Below, piece by piece: positions 41,035-50,109 of a stretch of DNA of 64,000 nt. Source of the DNA: an uncultured Clostridia bacterium (GTDB lineage Bacteria > Bacillota > Clostridia > Oscillospirales > Oscillospiraceae); NCBI GenBank assembly GCA_947644595.1, contig CANSAE010000006.1:1-64000 (forward strand), read 5' to 3'. Positions within the stretch are counted from its first letter, which is position 1, and each line of letters begins with the position of its first letter. The position numbers and the translations under genes were made by a program. Below the pieces are notes generated by a model. It had not been told where the DNA came from, ran no database searches, and saw nothing but the letters and a program-made list of their open reading frames with translations.

Positions 41035-41661
41035 ATGCTGACCCAGGAAGAGGAACACCACATCATTGACGATATCCGATCCGGTAACGTCAATGCCTTT
41101 GAACAGTTGGTGGAAGACCAAAGCAAAATCGTGTATAACCTGTGTTTACGCATGGTAGGCAATGAGCAGGACGCCTGCGACCTGTCCCAAGAGGCATTTC
41201 TGAAAGCCTATACCAACCTCTCCGCATTTCGGGGAGACAGTAAATTTTCTTCCTGGCTGTACAGGATGACCACCAATCTTTGTCTGGACTTCCTGCGCAG
41301 GCGCAGCCGGCAAAAAACCGTACTCCTCACCTATGACACGGATGACGGTGGAGAGAATTTTCTTCAGATCCCCGACAACGCCCCTTCTCCAGAAGCAGAA
41401 GCCGAGCGCCGGGAATTGCGGGACGCAGTCCGTCAGGGGCTTTCCGAACTCCCGGAAAGCCAACGGGAAATTTTACTTCTCCGGGAGATTGGACAACTCA
41501 GCTATGAAGAAATCGCCAGGCAGTTGGCTCTGGAGCCGGGAACGGTAAAATCCCGTATTTTCCGGGCGCGAAAAAGACTTTGTGAGATTCTTATAAAAGA
41601 CGGGAACCTTTCTGATGCTTTACCGTCTAAACAACAGAAGAAAGGGGGTGCGGCCATATGA
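41035..41661 (+). CDS. ECF-type RNA polymerase sigma factor
   Basis: A 208-residue sigma-70 family factor with region 2 (FEQLVEDQSKIVYNLCLRMVGNEQDACDLSQEAFLKAY) and region 4 (LSELPESQREILLLREIGQLSYEEIARQLALEPGTVKSRIFRARKRL). Between them is a charged linker. It directs polymerase to stress-type promoters. GAGGTGA precedes the ATG. The stop overlaps the anti-sigma start by 4 nt, the usual arrangement for coupled control. It resembles SigW-type factors; the target promoters are not visible. Confidence 0.92.
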   Translation: MLTQEEEHHIIDDIRSGNVNAFEQLVEDQSKIVYNLCLRMVGNEQDACDLSQEAFLKAYTNLSAFRGDSKFSSWLYRMTTNLCLDFLRRRSRQKTVLLTYDTDDGGENFLQIPDNAPSPEAEAERRELRDAVRQGLSELPESQREILLLREIGQLSYEEIARQLALEPGTVKSRIFRARKRLCEILIKDGNLSDALPSKQQKKGGAAI

Positions 41662-42470
41662 ATTGTAATGAGATACAAACACTGCTCAGCATGATGCTGG
41701 ACGAAGAGCTGCCCGATAAAGACCGTGCCTCAGTCATGGACCATATCGCCTCCTGTCCCGATTGCCGGAAGGTATACGACGCCTTTTCCGTCCTGTCGGA
41801 TTCCTTGAAAGATTTGGAAGACGTGCCGGAATGCTTTACCGAAAGCGTCATGCAAAAACTCCCAGTCCGAAAGCGGAATTCCGGGCGCAGGCGTTGGCTG
41901 TCCGGCATGGCCGCCATGGCCGCCTGCTTGGCGCTCATCCTCTTTGCCGGGCGCAGTCTGATCCTCCCGGCCGCAAAAGGCGATAACAGCAACGACGCCG
42001 CCCCCATGATGGCAGACACCAACAGCAGCAACACCCGCAACGGCACAAATAACAGCGAAACCTATCTCATGAGCTTTGACAACGCCACCATTTATCAAAA
42101 CAACCTCTCATCCCCCGAGGCCGTCGGCTTCGGAGCCGTGGAAGAATACACCGACGGTGCCATGTCCGAAGCTCAGGAAGCCCTCGATCCGGACCTCCCG
42201 TCGGCCACGTACAAATCCACCCAATCTGCTGTGTCCAACACCGTGTCCCCCACCTCACTGGACACTATCCTCACCGTCTCCGCGCCGGCCGATTACGGCA
42301 GCCACGAGGATATCGCGGATTATACGGTGGTTTTTTCCAATGATGAAAATACCTATATCCTGAATATTTGGGTGGAAGGCGACCGCCTTTATTGTCAGGA
42401 TGATGTGACCAGCAATGCCTACTACGCCGCGGGCAACTACGCCCAGCTTCTGGCCCTCATCGATGAATAA
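41658..42470 (+). CDS. Zinc-finger anti-sigma factor, membrane anchored
   Basis: A 270-residue protein. Residues 1-45 form a zf-HC2 anti-sigma domain with His-x3-Cys-x2-Cys in DHIASCPDCRKVYDAF. A membrane segment lies at about 77-97 (WLSGMAAMAACLALILFAG). The outer part starts with an Asn/Ser/Thr-rich linker and ends in a mixed domain with no known motif. It probably holds the upstream sigma factor at the membrane and releases it on a signal at the cell surface. AAAGGGGGTG precedes the ATG. Confidence 0.9.
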   Translation: MNCNEIQTLLSMMLDEELPDKDRASVMDHIASCPDCRKVYDAFSVLSDSLKDLEDVPECFTESVMQKLPVRKRNSGRRRWLSGMAAMAACLALILFAGRSLILPAAKGDNSNDAAPMMADTNSSNTRNGTNNSETYLMSFDNATIYQNNLSSPEAVGFGAVEEYTDGAMSEAQEALDPDLPSATYKSTQSAVSNTVSPTSLDTILTVSAPADYGSHEDIADYTVVFSNDENTYILNIWVEGDRLYCQDDVTSNAYYAAGNYAQLLALIDE

Positions 42471-42474
42471 ACAG

Positions 42475-42507
42475 AAAACTCCCCCGGCTTGAAACCGGGG
42501 GAGTTTT
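42475..42507. terminator. Bidirectional terminator
   Basis: AAAACTCCCCCGG (42475-42487) pairs with CCGGGGGAGTTTT (42495-42507) with T- and A-runs on both sides. It lies between the convergent anti-sigma and transporter genes. Confidence 0.92.
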
Positions 42508-42508
42508 T

Positions 42509-43222
42509 TTATTCCACAGCACTGGGGATTTTGCCGCGCTCCTTCATTTTTCGGGCGATATACACCGCCGGCGTATCCAGAAGGCTTGTGAAGATATACA
42601 CCACATAGCCCGCAGCGATAATACTCACCAAAGTGGCCGTATCATAAGTTCCCCAGAAAGCGATCAGGTTGAACAAAATAGTGTTCACCAGCTGAGAAAC
42701 CAATGTGGACCCATTGTTCCGCAGCCACAGGAATCTCCTGCTGTCCCCGCTTTTTTGCTCCGTGAGCTTCCACCAGGCGTGGTACAGCCACACATCGAAA
42801 ATCTGGGACACTGCATACACGGACAAGCTGGCAAAGAGCATCCTGGGCGTGTTGGAAAACAGAGTCTGAAACGCGGGCATCGCCCAATCGGAATCCGCCA
42901 CATGGTACAGCAGCCACGACTGGGAAATGAGCAAAAACAGCACCGACGCCAAAATGCCCACAAACACCGCGTTCCGTGCGGCTTTTTTCCCTTCGTTTTC
43001 CGATAGAATGTCCGTAATGAGGAAGGTCACCGCAAACAGGACATTCCCCAAGGTCTGCTCCATTCCGAAGGCGTTGATCACAATGAGCACCTCAATATTG
43101 GCCACCACCGTGGCCAATGCGTTCACCGCATACAACCCATGGGTCCCGAACAAACGGTAAGCCAATAGGGCCCCGCCATAAATCACCACAAACGACAACA
43201 GCAACAGCAATTCATTTTCCAT
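42509..43222 (-). CDS. yhhQ: Queuosine precursor transporter (VUT/YhhQ family)
   Basis: A 237-residue membrane protein with six or so hydrophobic segments. FLITDILSENEGKKAARNAV and SQIFDVWLYHAWWK, then LWLRNNGSTLVSQLVNT, are typical of the vitamin-uptake-like YhhQ family that imports queuosine precursors such as preQ0/preQ1 for tRNA modification. The ATG at 43222 has AAGGAG 9 nt upstream. That ribosome site forms the tail of a preQ1-I-like riboswitch, which supports the substrate. The organism may therefore salvage rather than make the precursor. Confidence 0.88.
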   Translation of the reverse strand: MENELLLLLSFVVIYGGALLAYRLFGTHGLYAVNALATVVANIEVLIVINAFGMEQTLGNVLFAVTFLITDILSENEGKKAARNAVFVGILASVLFLLISQSWLLYHVADSDWAMPAFQTLFSNTPRMLFASLSVYAVSQIFDVWLYHAWWKLTEQKSGDSRRFLWLRNNGSTLVSQLVNTILFNLIAFWGTYDTATLVSIIAAGYVVYIFTSLLDTPAVYIARKMKERGKIPSAVE

Positions 43223-43231
43223 ATTCAATTA

Positions 43232-43274
43232 CTCCTTAGTTTTGTTTAGAGACAGGATAGTTTCGAACTGTCTG
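43232..43274 (-). promoter_or_regulatory. preQ1-I-like riboswitch
   Basis: On the minus strand AGACAG pairs with CTGTCT around a 12-nt loop beginning TTC, followed by the A-rich tail CTAAACAAAACTAAGGAG that contains the ribosome site. Stem, TTC loop start and the AAC-TAAGG tail match the tiny preQ1 class I layout, and the gene controlled is a queuosine-precursor transporter. Ligand binding would hide the ribosome site. The pseudoknot partner in the loop is not clear by eye. Confidence 0.6.
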
Positions 43275-43357
43275 AAATTGCGCGCGTTTCTATGGAAACA
43301 CGTGAATTTTTCTTACAAATGTTAACACATTTCCCCGTAGTTTGCAAGGATAGAATT

Positions 43358-44710
43358 TCACCGCTCGCTCATGGGCACATAGGGCATATTCTTCAGCGCC
43401 GCACGGTAAGCCGGACGCATGATGCGGTTGCACGTCAGCACTTCCTCCATGCGGTTGGCACACCATCCGGCAATACGGGCGATGGCGAACAGCGGCGTGT
43501 ACAGTGCTACGGGAATCCCCAGCATGTCGTAAATCAGTCCCGAGTACATATCCACATTGGCGCACAGGGGCAGTTTATTTTTCCGTCTGTCCAAAATCTG
43601 TTCCTTGCCGATTTCCTCAATCCGCTCCATCAATTCCAAATCTTCCAGCCGTCCTTTGCTCTCCGCCAGGCTTCGTGCATTTTCCTTGATCATTTCCGCC
43701 CGGGGATCGGACACGGTATACACCGCATGACCCAGGCCGTAAATTTTCCCGGACCCGTCCCCGGCGACACCGTCCAGCAGCTTCGTCAGATAATCCCGCA
43801 GTTCCCCATCATTGTCCAAATGCCGCACATGCTCCTTGATATCCGCAAACTGATGCATGACCTTGGTATTCGCCCCGCCGTGGAGCGGCCCTTTCAGGGA
43901 AGCCACCGCCGCGGCAATCGCAGAATAGGTATCCGTTCCGGTGGATGACACCGCCCTGCAGGCAAAGGTGGAGTTGTTGCCGCCGCCGTGTTCCGCATGG
44001 AGAATCAGCATCAGATCCAGCAGCCGTGCCTCTTCGGGCGTGTAGCTCTTATCCTTACGCACCATCCGTAAAAAGTTTTCCGCCACAGACAGGCTGGCCT
44101 TGGGATTATGGATATACAAGGACTTATTGGACAGAAAATGCCGGTTCACGGCGTAAGCATTGGCCACAATGAGGGGGAAGCGTGCCACCAGTTCAATGGA
44201 TTGGCGCAGGAGATTTTCCGGCCCCAAGTCATCAGGCGTAGGGTCGTAAGCATACAATGCCAGCACACACCGAGCCAACTGGTTCATCACGTTCCCGCTG
44301 GGGGCCTTAAAAATCACATTCTCATTGAATCCTTCCGGCAGGCTGCATGCATCCGCCAGAATGGATTGGAACATCTGGAATTCCGTATTTGTAGGGAGCT
44401 TCCCCAACAGCAGCAAATAGGCCACTTCCTCAAACCCGAACGTCCCGGCGCGATAATGAGACGCGGCGATTTCCGTAGCGTCGATGCCCCGATAAGTCAG
44501 CTTGCCGGGCATAGGCACCCGCTCGCCATCCTCCATCACATAGCCCTGCACACTGCCGATGCCCGTGGTACCGATGAGCACGCCGGTCCCGTCCGCGTTC
44601 CGCAGCCCGTATTTCACCACCAGGTTGTTGCCCAGGTCTACCGGATAGGCCACATCAATCTGATGACGAAAGCCGCTCAAATATCCCATGACAACAGGAT
44701 CGATCCCCAT
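43358..44710 (-). CDS. gltA: Citrate synthase
   Basis: A 450-residue citrate synthase that joins acetyl-CoA and oxaloacetate. Visible landmarks: GKLTYRGIDATEIA, the His of LILHAEHGGGNNSTFACRAV, GPLHGGANTKVM, and GLGHAVYTVSDPRAE with the second catalytic His and the Arg; the catalytic Asp would lie later, near ANVDMYSGLIY. I took the ATG at 44710; the ribosome site there (GGAGTGTGGGGAAA) is moderate, and an upstream in-frame ATG exists. It is divergent from the aconitase-like gene, with which it would make isocitrate. Confidence 0.92.
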   Translation of the reverse strand: MGIDPVVMGYLSGFRHQIDVAYPVDLGNNLVVKYGLRNADGTGVLIGTTGIGSVQGYVMEDGERVPMPGKLTYRGIDATEIAASHYRAGTFGFEEVAYLLLLGKLPTNTEFQMFQSILADACSLPEGFNENVIFKAPSGNVMNQLARCVLALYAYDPTPDDLGPENLLRQSIELVARFPLIVANAYAVNRHFLSNKSLYIHNPKASLSVAENFLRMVRKDKSYTPEEARLLDLMLILHAEHGGGNNSTFACRAVSSTGTDTYSAIAAAVASLKGPLHGGANTKVMHQFADIKEHVRHLDNDGELRDYLTKLLDGVAGDGSGKIYGLGHAVYTVSDPRAEMIKENARSLAESKGRLEDLELMERIEEIGKEQILDRRKNKLPLCANVDMYSGLIYDMLGIPVALYTPLFAIARIAGWCANRMEEVLTCNRIMRPAYRAALKNMPYVPMSER

Positions 44711-44900
44711 TTTCCCCACACTCCAATCGCATAAAAAATATAATTTATGATACTCCATTCCGGAGTCAAATTGCAAGCCCTGTTTCTTTTTCGTGCAGTT
44801 ATCACGGATTCGCCTCCGGTTTTCGGCATTTTATCAGCAAAATGATGCAAGGGGATTTCATTTTCTTGCACTTTTCCCTCTTTCGTCCGCTTCTCGACTG

Positions 44901-44909
44901 TGCTATAAT
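44901..44909 (+). promoter_or_regulatory. Extended -10 promoter of the hydratase-icd pair
   Basis: TGCTATAAT at 44901-44909 is a perfect -10 box with the TGn extension, 34 nt before the hydratase ATG. The region 17 nt upstream (TTTCGT) is a poor -35, as is usual for extended -10 promoters. Confidence 0.6.
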
Positions 44910-44942
44910 CAAACTGACATTGAAACAAAGGTCGTGACGTTC

Positions 44943-47183
44943 ATGATTAGTTTACATAATACTCCCGTTCTTTGGCAAAACGGAAAGCCCATCCCCGCAT
45001 CCGCGGACCGTGCAGCAAGCCGGGAAAAGACCATAGCCTACCGGATCCTTCGGGCCCATGATAAGAGCCGGGACCCCGGCCAAATGCAAATCACCTTTGA
45101 CAGCCTTATCTCTCATGACATCACCTATGTGGGAATCTTGCAGACCGCCATTGCCTCCGGGTTGGAGCGGTTCCCGGTACCCTATATCATGACCAACTGC
45201 CACAACAGCCTGTGTGCCGTGGGCGGCACCATCAACGAGGATGACCACATTTTCGGCCTGTCCGCCGCGAAAAAATTCGGCGGCATATATGTCCCGGCTA
45301 ACCAGGCAGTCATCCACCAGTACGCCCGAGAGGAAATGTCCGGCTGCGGCCGCATGATTCTCGGTTCCGACAGTCACACCCGATACGGTGCTTTGGGCAC
45401 CATGGGCATCGGCGAGGGCGGCCCGGAAATCGTCAAGCAGCTTCTGGAAGGCACCTACGACATCAAGTCCCCGGAGGTGGTACTGGTCTATCTCACGGGA
45501 ACACCTCAAAAGGGTGTCGGCCCTCACGATGTGGCCATCGCCTTGTGCGGCGCGGTGTATAAAAACGGCTTTGTCCAAAACAAGGTCCTGGAATTCGCCG
45601 GACCGGGCATCGCGAATCTGCCCATGGACTACCGCATCGGCATCGATGTAATGACCACAGAGACCGCCTGCCTGTCCTCCATCTGGGAAATAGACGAACA
45701 GGTGGAAGAGTATCTGACGCTCCACGGCCGGCCGAAAACCTACCGGAAGCTTTCCCCCGAAGAAGGCGCCTATTACGATTCCATGATCGAAATCGACCTG
45801 TCCGCTATTGAGCCCATGATCGCTCTGCCTTTCCATCCTTCGGAGGCTTATACCATCCGCAGGCTTCAGGAAAACGCCGGAGATATTCTCCGGAGCTGCG
45901 AGCTGCGGGCCCAGGAACAGTTTGGCGGAAAAGTCTCCCTTAATCTGACCCGCAAGCTGAAAGACGGAAAACTCACGGTGGACCAAGGTATCATCGCCGG
46001 CTGTGCCGGAGGCATGTATGACAACATCGCTGAGGCCGCCGCAATTCTGACCGGCCACGACATCGGCGATGGGTACTTTTCCCTGTCCATCTATCCGCCC
46101 TCCACTCCGGTGGATTTGGAGCTGACACAAAACGGTATCCGGCAGTCCCTCCTGGAAGCCGGCGCACTGTTCAAGCCCTGCTTCTGCGGACCTTGCTTCG
46201 GTGCCGGGGACGTGCCGGGCAACAGCGCGCTGTCCATCCGCCATACCACCCGGAACTTCCCCAACCGGGAGGGCTCCAAGCCTTCCGACGGGCAGCTTTC
46301 CGGCGTGGCCCTCATGGATGCCCGCTCCATCGCCGCCACAGCGCGGAACCACGGCGTTTTGACTGCCGCCACGGAAGTGGACTACACCAGCCCATCCAAA
46401 GCCCGTAGGACCTTTTCCCGGGAGATTTATGCCCGACGTGTCTACTTCGGCTTTGGAAACCCCGTCACGGAAACAGAGCTTCGCTTCGGGCCAAACATCA
46501 CCCCCTGGCCGGACATCCCGGCTTTGCCGCAGCACCTGCTGTTGCGGCTCGATGCCGTCATTCATGACCCCGTCACCACCACCGACGAGCTCATCCCCTC
46601 CGGGGAAACCTCCTCTTATCGCTCCAACCCCATGAAGCTGGCCTCCTTCACATTGTCCCGCCGTGTCCCCGACTATGTGGGCCGCACAGCGGAAACGCGG
46701 GACCTGGAGGCCTCCCGTAAACAGGGTGCACCCGCCCCGGAATTGCATAATGTACTGCAAAAAATCGGCGCCGGTCCGGAGATTTTTTCACAACTCAGCC
46801 TTGCGTCTGCGATTTTTGCACGAAAGCCCGGCGACGGCAGCGCCCGGGAACAGGCGGCGTCCTGCCAGCGCGTTCTGGGCGGCGGAGCAAACATTTGCTA
46901 CGAATATGCCACCAAGCGGTACCGTTCCAACTGTATCAACTGGGGCATGATGCCCTTCACCATCGACGATGGCACGGCCTTTGACTACGAAGCCGGGGAT
47001 TATCTCTGGGTGCCGAATATCAAGGCCGCCGTTGAAGCCGGCGCGGACATCGTTCCCGCCCAAGTCATCACCCAAAGCGGCATGTCCCCCATCACCCTGC
47101 ATCTGCCCCCCCTGACCCGGGATGAACGTGAAATTTTGCTGGCAGGCTGCCTGATGAACTGGTACGCCGCGCAAAAGAAATGA
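44943..47183 (+). CDS. Aconitase-family hydratase
   Basis: A 746-residue protein of the aconitase superfamily, close to the putative hydratase (YbhJ) branch. It has the substrate motif GSDSHTRYGALGTMGIGEGG, cluster-type Cys residues in GCAGGMYDN and FCGPCFGAGD, and a C-terminal swivel domain with NCINWGMMPF. With citrate synthase divergent upstream and isocitrate dehydrogenase overlapping downstream, it most likely turns citrate into isocitrate. The ATG at 44943 has AAAGG about 11 nt upstream. The exact branch means that activity should be treated as probable, not proven. Confidence 0.85.
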   Translation: MISLHNTPVLWQNGKPIPASADRAASREKTIAYRILRAHDKSRDPGQMQITFDSLISHDITYVGILQTAIASGLERFPVPYIMTNCHNSLCAVGGTINEDDHIFGLSAAKKFGGIYVPANQAVIHQYAREEMSGCGRMILGSDSHTRYGALGTMGIGEGGPEIVKQLLEGTYDIKSPEVVLVYLTGTPQKGVGPHDVAIALCGAVYKNGFVQNKVLEFAGPGIANLPMDYRIGIDVMTTETACLSSIWEIDEQVEEYLTLHGRPKTYRKLSPEEGAYYDSMIEIDLSAIEPMIALPFHPSEAYTIRRLQENAGDILRSCELRAQEQFGGKVSLNLTRKLKDGKLTVDQGIIAGCAGGMYDNIAEAAAILTGHDIGDGYFSLSIYPPSTPVDLELTQNGIRQSLLEAGALFKPCFCGPCFGAGDVPGNSALSIRHTTRNFPNREGSKPSDGQLSGVALMDARSIAATARNHGVLTAATEVDYTSPSKARRTFSREIYARRVYFGFGNPVTETELRFGPNITPWPDIPALPQHLLLRLDAVIHDPVTTTDELIPSGETSSYRSNPMKLASFTLSRRVPDYVGRTAETRDLEASRKQGAPAPELHNVLQKIGAGPEIFSQLSLASAIFARKPGDGSAREQAASCQRVLGGGANICYEYATKRYRSNCINWGMMPFTIDDGTAFDYEAGDYLWVPNIKAAVEAGADIVPAQVITQSGMSPITLHLPPLTRDEREILLAGCLMNWYAAQKK

Positions 47184-47191
47184 GGGGCATG

Positions 47192-48403
47192 ATGGATAAA
47201 ATCAAAATGACGAACCCCATCGTGGAGATGGACGGAGACGAGATGACCCGCGTACTGTGGCAATGGATCAAGGACGAGCTGCTGTTGCCCTTTGTCGATT
47301 TAAAAACGGAATATTACGATCTGGGCCTGCCTAACCGTGACGCCACAAACGACCAAGTGACCGTGGACGCGGCAAACGCTATCCGGCGGCACCATGTGGG
47401 CGTGAAATGCGCGACCATCACGCCAAACGCCAAACGCATGGAGGAATACAATCTCCACCAAATGTGGAAAAGTCCCAACGGGACCATTCGGGCAATCCTG
47501 GACGGCACCGTGTTCCGTGCGCCGATTTTGACCCCCAGTATCCAACCCTTTGTGCGGACCTGGAAAAAGCCCATTACCATCGCCCGGCACGCTTTCGGAG
47601 ACCTGTACAAGGCCACGGAGTTCCAGGTCCCCGGCAAGGGCAAGGCAGAGCTATGCTTCACCGATGACAACGGCACGGAATTGTTCCGAAACCCGGTATA
47701 TGAGTTCGGCGGCCCCGGCGTTTTGCAGGGAATGTTCAATACCGACACTTCCATCACCTCCTTTGCCAGGGCCTGTTTTCAATATGCCCTGGACATGAAG
47801 CAGGACCTGTGGTTCGCCGCCAAGGACACCATCTCCAAGCAGTATGACGGACGGTTTCGGGACATTTTTCAGCAAGTCTATGAAACGGAATACAAGTCCC
47901 GGTTTGAAGCTTTGGGGCTGCAATATCTTTACACCCTCATTGATGATGCGGTGGCCCGGGTCATCCGCAGCGAAGGCGGATTTGTCTGGGCCTGCAAGAA
48001 TTACGACGGGGACGTGATGAGCGATATGGTGTCTACCGCCTTCGGCTCTCTTGCCATGATGACCAGCGTGCTGGTCTCCCCGGATGGCAATTACGAATAC
48101 GAAGCCGCCCATGGCACCATCACAAGGCATTATTACCGCTATCAACAAGGCGAGGAGGTCTCCTCCAATCCCATTGCCACGATTTATGCCTGGACCGGCG
48201 CCCTGTGCAAGCGGGGCGAACTGGACGAAAACGCCGCCCTGGTCTCCTTTGCCGGCGCATTGGAAGCCGCCTGCTTGGATACCATTGAGAGCGGCACCAT
48301 GACCGGAGACCTGGCCGCGGTGTGCGGAACGGATATCCCCGCCGCATACAGCCGCAGCTTTCTGCGCGCCATCCGCACCCGGCTGGAAACAATCCTTGCA
48401 TAA
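47192..48403 (+). CDS. icd: NADP-dependent isocitrate dehydrogenase
   Basis: A 403-residue enzyme of the dimeric, eukaryote-like NADP-IDH class: MDKIKMTNPIVEMDGDEMTR start, TITPNAKRMEEYNL, WKSPNGTIRAILDGTVFR substrate loop, CKNYDGDVMSDMV metal site, and AAHGTITRHYY for NADP. It oxidises isocitrate to 2-oxoglutarate, feeding glutamate synthesis. Several Met codons cluster at 47180-47201; 47192 fits family starts best. The frame overlaps the hydratase stop region, so they form one operon. Confidence 0.92.
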   Translation: MDKIKMTNPIVEMDGDEMTRVLWQWIKDELLLPFVDLKTEYYDLGLPNRDATNDQVTVDAANAIRRHHVGVKCATITPNAKRMEEYNLHQMWKSPNGTIRAILDGTVFRAPILTPSIQPFVRTWKKPITIARHAFGDLYKATEFQVPGKGKAELCFTDDNGTELFRNPVYEFGGPGVLQGMFNTDTSITSFARACFQYALDMKQDLWFAAKDTISKQYDGRFRDIFQQVYETEYKSRFEALGLQYLYTLIDDAVARVIRSEGGFVWACKNYDGDVMSDMVSTAFGSLAMMTSVLVSPDGNYEYEAAHGTITRHYYRYQQGEEVSSNPIATIYAWTGALCKRGELDENAALVSFAGALEAACLDTIESGTMTGDLAAVCGTDIPAAYSRSFLRAIRTRLETILA

Positions 48404-48499
48404 ATCGGTCCAAGGCTATATAATGTATAAGATATCCTCTCAACAAGGGGTGGTCTTATCAAATATAAAAAACGAAGGTTCCCGTCCCGGGTCGCCGCT

Positions 48500-49291
48500 G
48501 TGGCAAATGTCCTGCAGGGTACCGCCGAGATCCACATGACCTCCTTCGCGGCATCCTCTGCTTTCTTTTTATTTTTATCCCTGGTACCCATCATCCTGCT
48601 GGTGTGCTCCCTGGTCCCCTATACCGGGCTGACCCAGGACGCCGCGATGGACATCGTGTCCGATAATCTGGGGCAGATCGTGCCGGAAAATGTCACGGAG
48701 CTGCTGGAAGGCATTGTGGATGAAATCTATTCCGGCGGCCTGCTGACCCTGTCTGTGTCCGCGATCGCCACCGTCTGGTCCGCGGGGAAGGCCTTTCTGG
48801 CCATCATGCGGGGCTTGGACGTCATCCACGGCGACGGGCTGCAAAACTACTTCGTGGCCCGGTTCAAGGCCTGTTTGTACACCATCGTGATGATGGCCGC
48901 CATTTTGTTTTTGCTCCTGGTGGTGGTGTTTGGCGGAAAAATCGTGGACATCATCACGTTTTACGTACCGGAGCTGTCACCCATCCTCCATTGGGTGCTG
49001 AACCAACGTTTTGTCTTTTCCATCTGCATCCTGACTGTCACATTCACAGCCGTCTATACCTGGGTGCCGCAAAAAAAGCTGCAGCTCCTGCAGCAAATTC
49101 CCGGCGCGTTGTTCACGTCCTTGGGCTGGATGGCCGTCTCATGGCTGTTTTCCACGTATATCTCCATGTTCGACGGCTTCAGCGCCTACGGCAGTCTGGC
49201 CACTATTGTCATCGCCATGCTGTGGATGTATTACTGCATGTTCCTTTTATTGCTAGGCGCCTATCTCAACGCCAAGCACACATCTCAATGA
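48500..49291 (+). CDS. YihY/BrkB family membrane protein
   Basis: A protein of at least 263 residues with about six membrane helices; HMTSFAASSAFFLFLSLVPIILL and GLDVIHGDGLQ fit the YihY/UPF0761 family, whose function is unclear. The start is uncertain. The GTG at 48500 has no ribosome site. The same frame stays open upstream to a strong AAGGGGTGG at about 48445, after which it reads IKYKKRRFPSRVAAVANVLQ from an ATC at 48458. A rare ATC start would give a natural basic N-terminus. Confidence 0.8.
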   Translation: MANVLQGTAEIHMTSFAASSAFFLFLSLVPIILLVCSLVPYTGLTQDAAMDIVSDNLGQIVPENVTELLEGIVDEIYSGGLLTLSVSAIATVWSAGKAFLAIMRGLDVIHGDGLQNYFVARFKACLYTIVMMAAILFLLLVVVFGGKIVDIITFYVPELSPILHWVLNQRFVFSICILTVTFTAVYTWVPQKKLQLLQQIPGALFTSLGWMAVSWLFSTYISMFDGFSAYGSLATIVIAMLWMYYCMFLLLLGAYLNAKHTSQ

Positions 49292-49301
49292 GGTGATTTC
49301 C

Positions 49302-50105
49302 ATGCCAAACCCTTTTGAAAATCTGGATCTTTCCGCAGGACTGCTTCGGGCCGGCAAAACCGCGCTGCTGTTTATCGCCTGCCTGGCGGTAATGGCCATC
49401 CTGCTGAAGCTTTCCAAACGCCTGTTTGAAAAGACCAAACTGGACCCCGGTGTGCAGGGTTTCCTGCGCTCAGCACTCAAGGTGGGATTGTGGGTCCTGA
49501 CCACGCTCATCGTGGCGGATAGTCTCGGCATTCCCGTAAACTCTCTCATCGCCGTCTTGTCCGTAGCCACCCTGGCCTTGTCTCTGGCTCTGCAAAACAT
49601 CCTTACCAACGTTTTTTCCGGCATCACCCTGCTCATTTCCCGGCCTTTCGTGGCCGGCGACTTCGTAGAAATCGGAGGCGTGTCCGGCACGGTGAAGGAA
49701 CTGACCATTATGCGGACAAGTCTGGACACTCCGGATAACCGGCTCATCCTCATCCCAAATGCCGACGTATCCGCCGCCAAAATCGTGAATTACTCCACTG
49801 AGCCCCTGCGGCGGGTGGATCTCACCGTCACGGCGTCTTATGACGCACCCACGGCGCTGGTCAAGCAGGCACTTTTGGAAGTGATGCACTCAGACCCCCG
49901 CGTGAAAGCCGACCCAATTCCTTTCGCAGCCCTGTCTGGTTACAACGCAAACGACATTGAATATACCCTGCGCTGCTGGGTGGACAACGCCGATTACTGG
50001 CCTGCCCACTTCGCCCTGAATGAAGCGGTGCGGGAGGCATTTGCAAAATACAGCATCGAATTCAGCTACCCCCACACGGTAGTACATATAAACAAAGGAG
50101 AATAA
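49302..50105 (+). CDS. mscS: Small-conductance mechanosensitive channel (MscS family)
   Basis: A 267-residue channel that releases solutes on osmotic downshock. Three N-terminal membrane helices end in the pore helix SLALQNILTNVFSGITLLISRPF, followed by the beta domain VAGDFVEIGGVSGTVKELTIMRT and LILIPNADVSAAKIVNYS, then a mixed cytoplasmic cage domain. GAGGTGA precedes the ATG at 49302. It is of the short YkuT-like size. It lies 10 nt after the YihY stop. Confidence 0.93.
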   Translation: MPNPFENLDLSAGLLRAGKTALLFIACLAVMAILLKLSKRLFEKTKLDPGVQGFLRSALKVGLWVLTTLIVADSLGIPVNSLIAVLSVATLALSLALQNILTNVFSGITLLISRPFVAGDFVEIGGVSGTVKELTIMRTSLDTPDNRLILIPNADVSAAKIVNYSTEPLRRVDLTVTASYDAPTALVKQALLEVMHSDPRVKADPIPFAALSGYNANDIEYTLRCWVDNADYWPAHFALNEAVREAFAKYSIEFSYPHTVVHINKGE

Positions 50106-50109
50106 ATCT

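Noticed and set aside
44952-46760. A 602-codon open frame opposite the aconitase-like gene
   Set aside because: It is a shadow of a clear family member on the plus strand and shows no motifs of its own.
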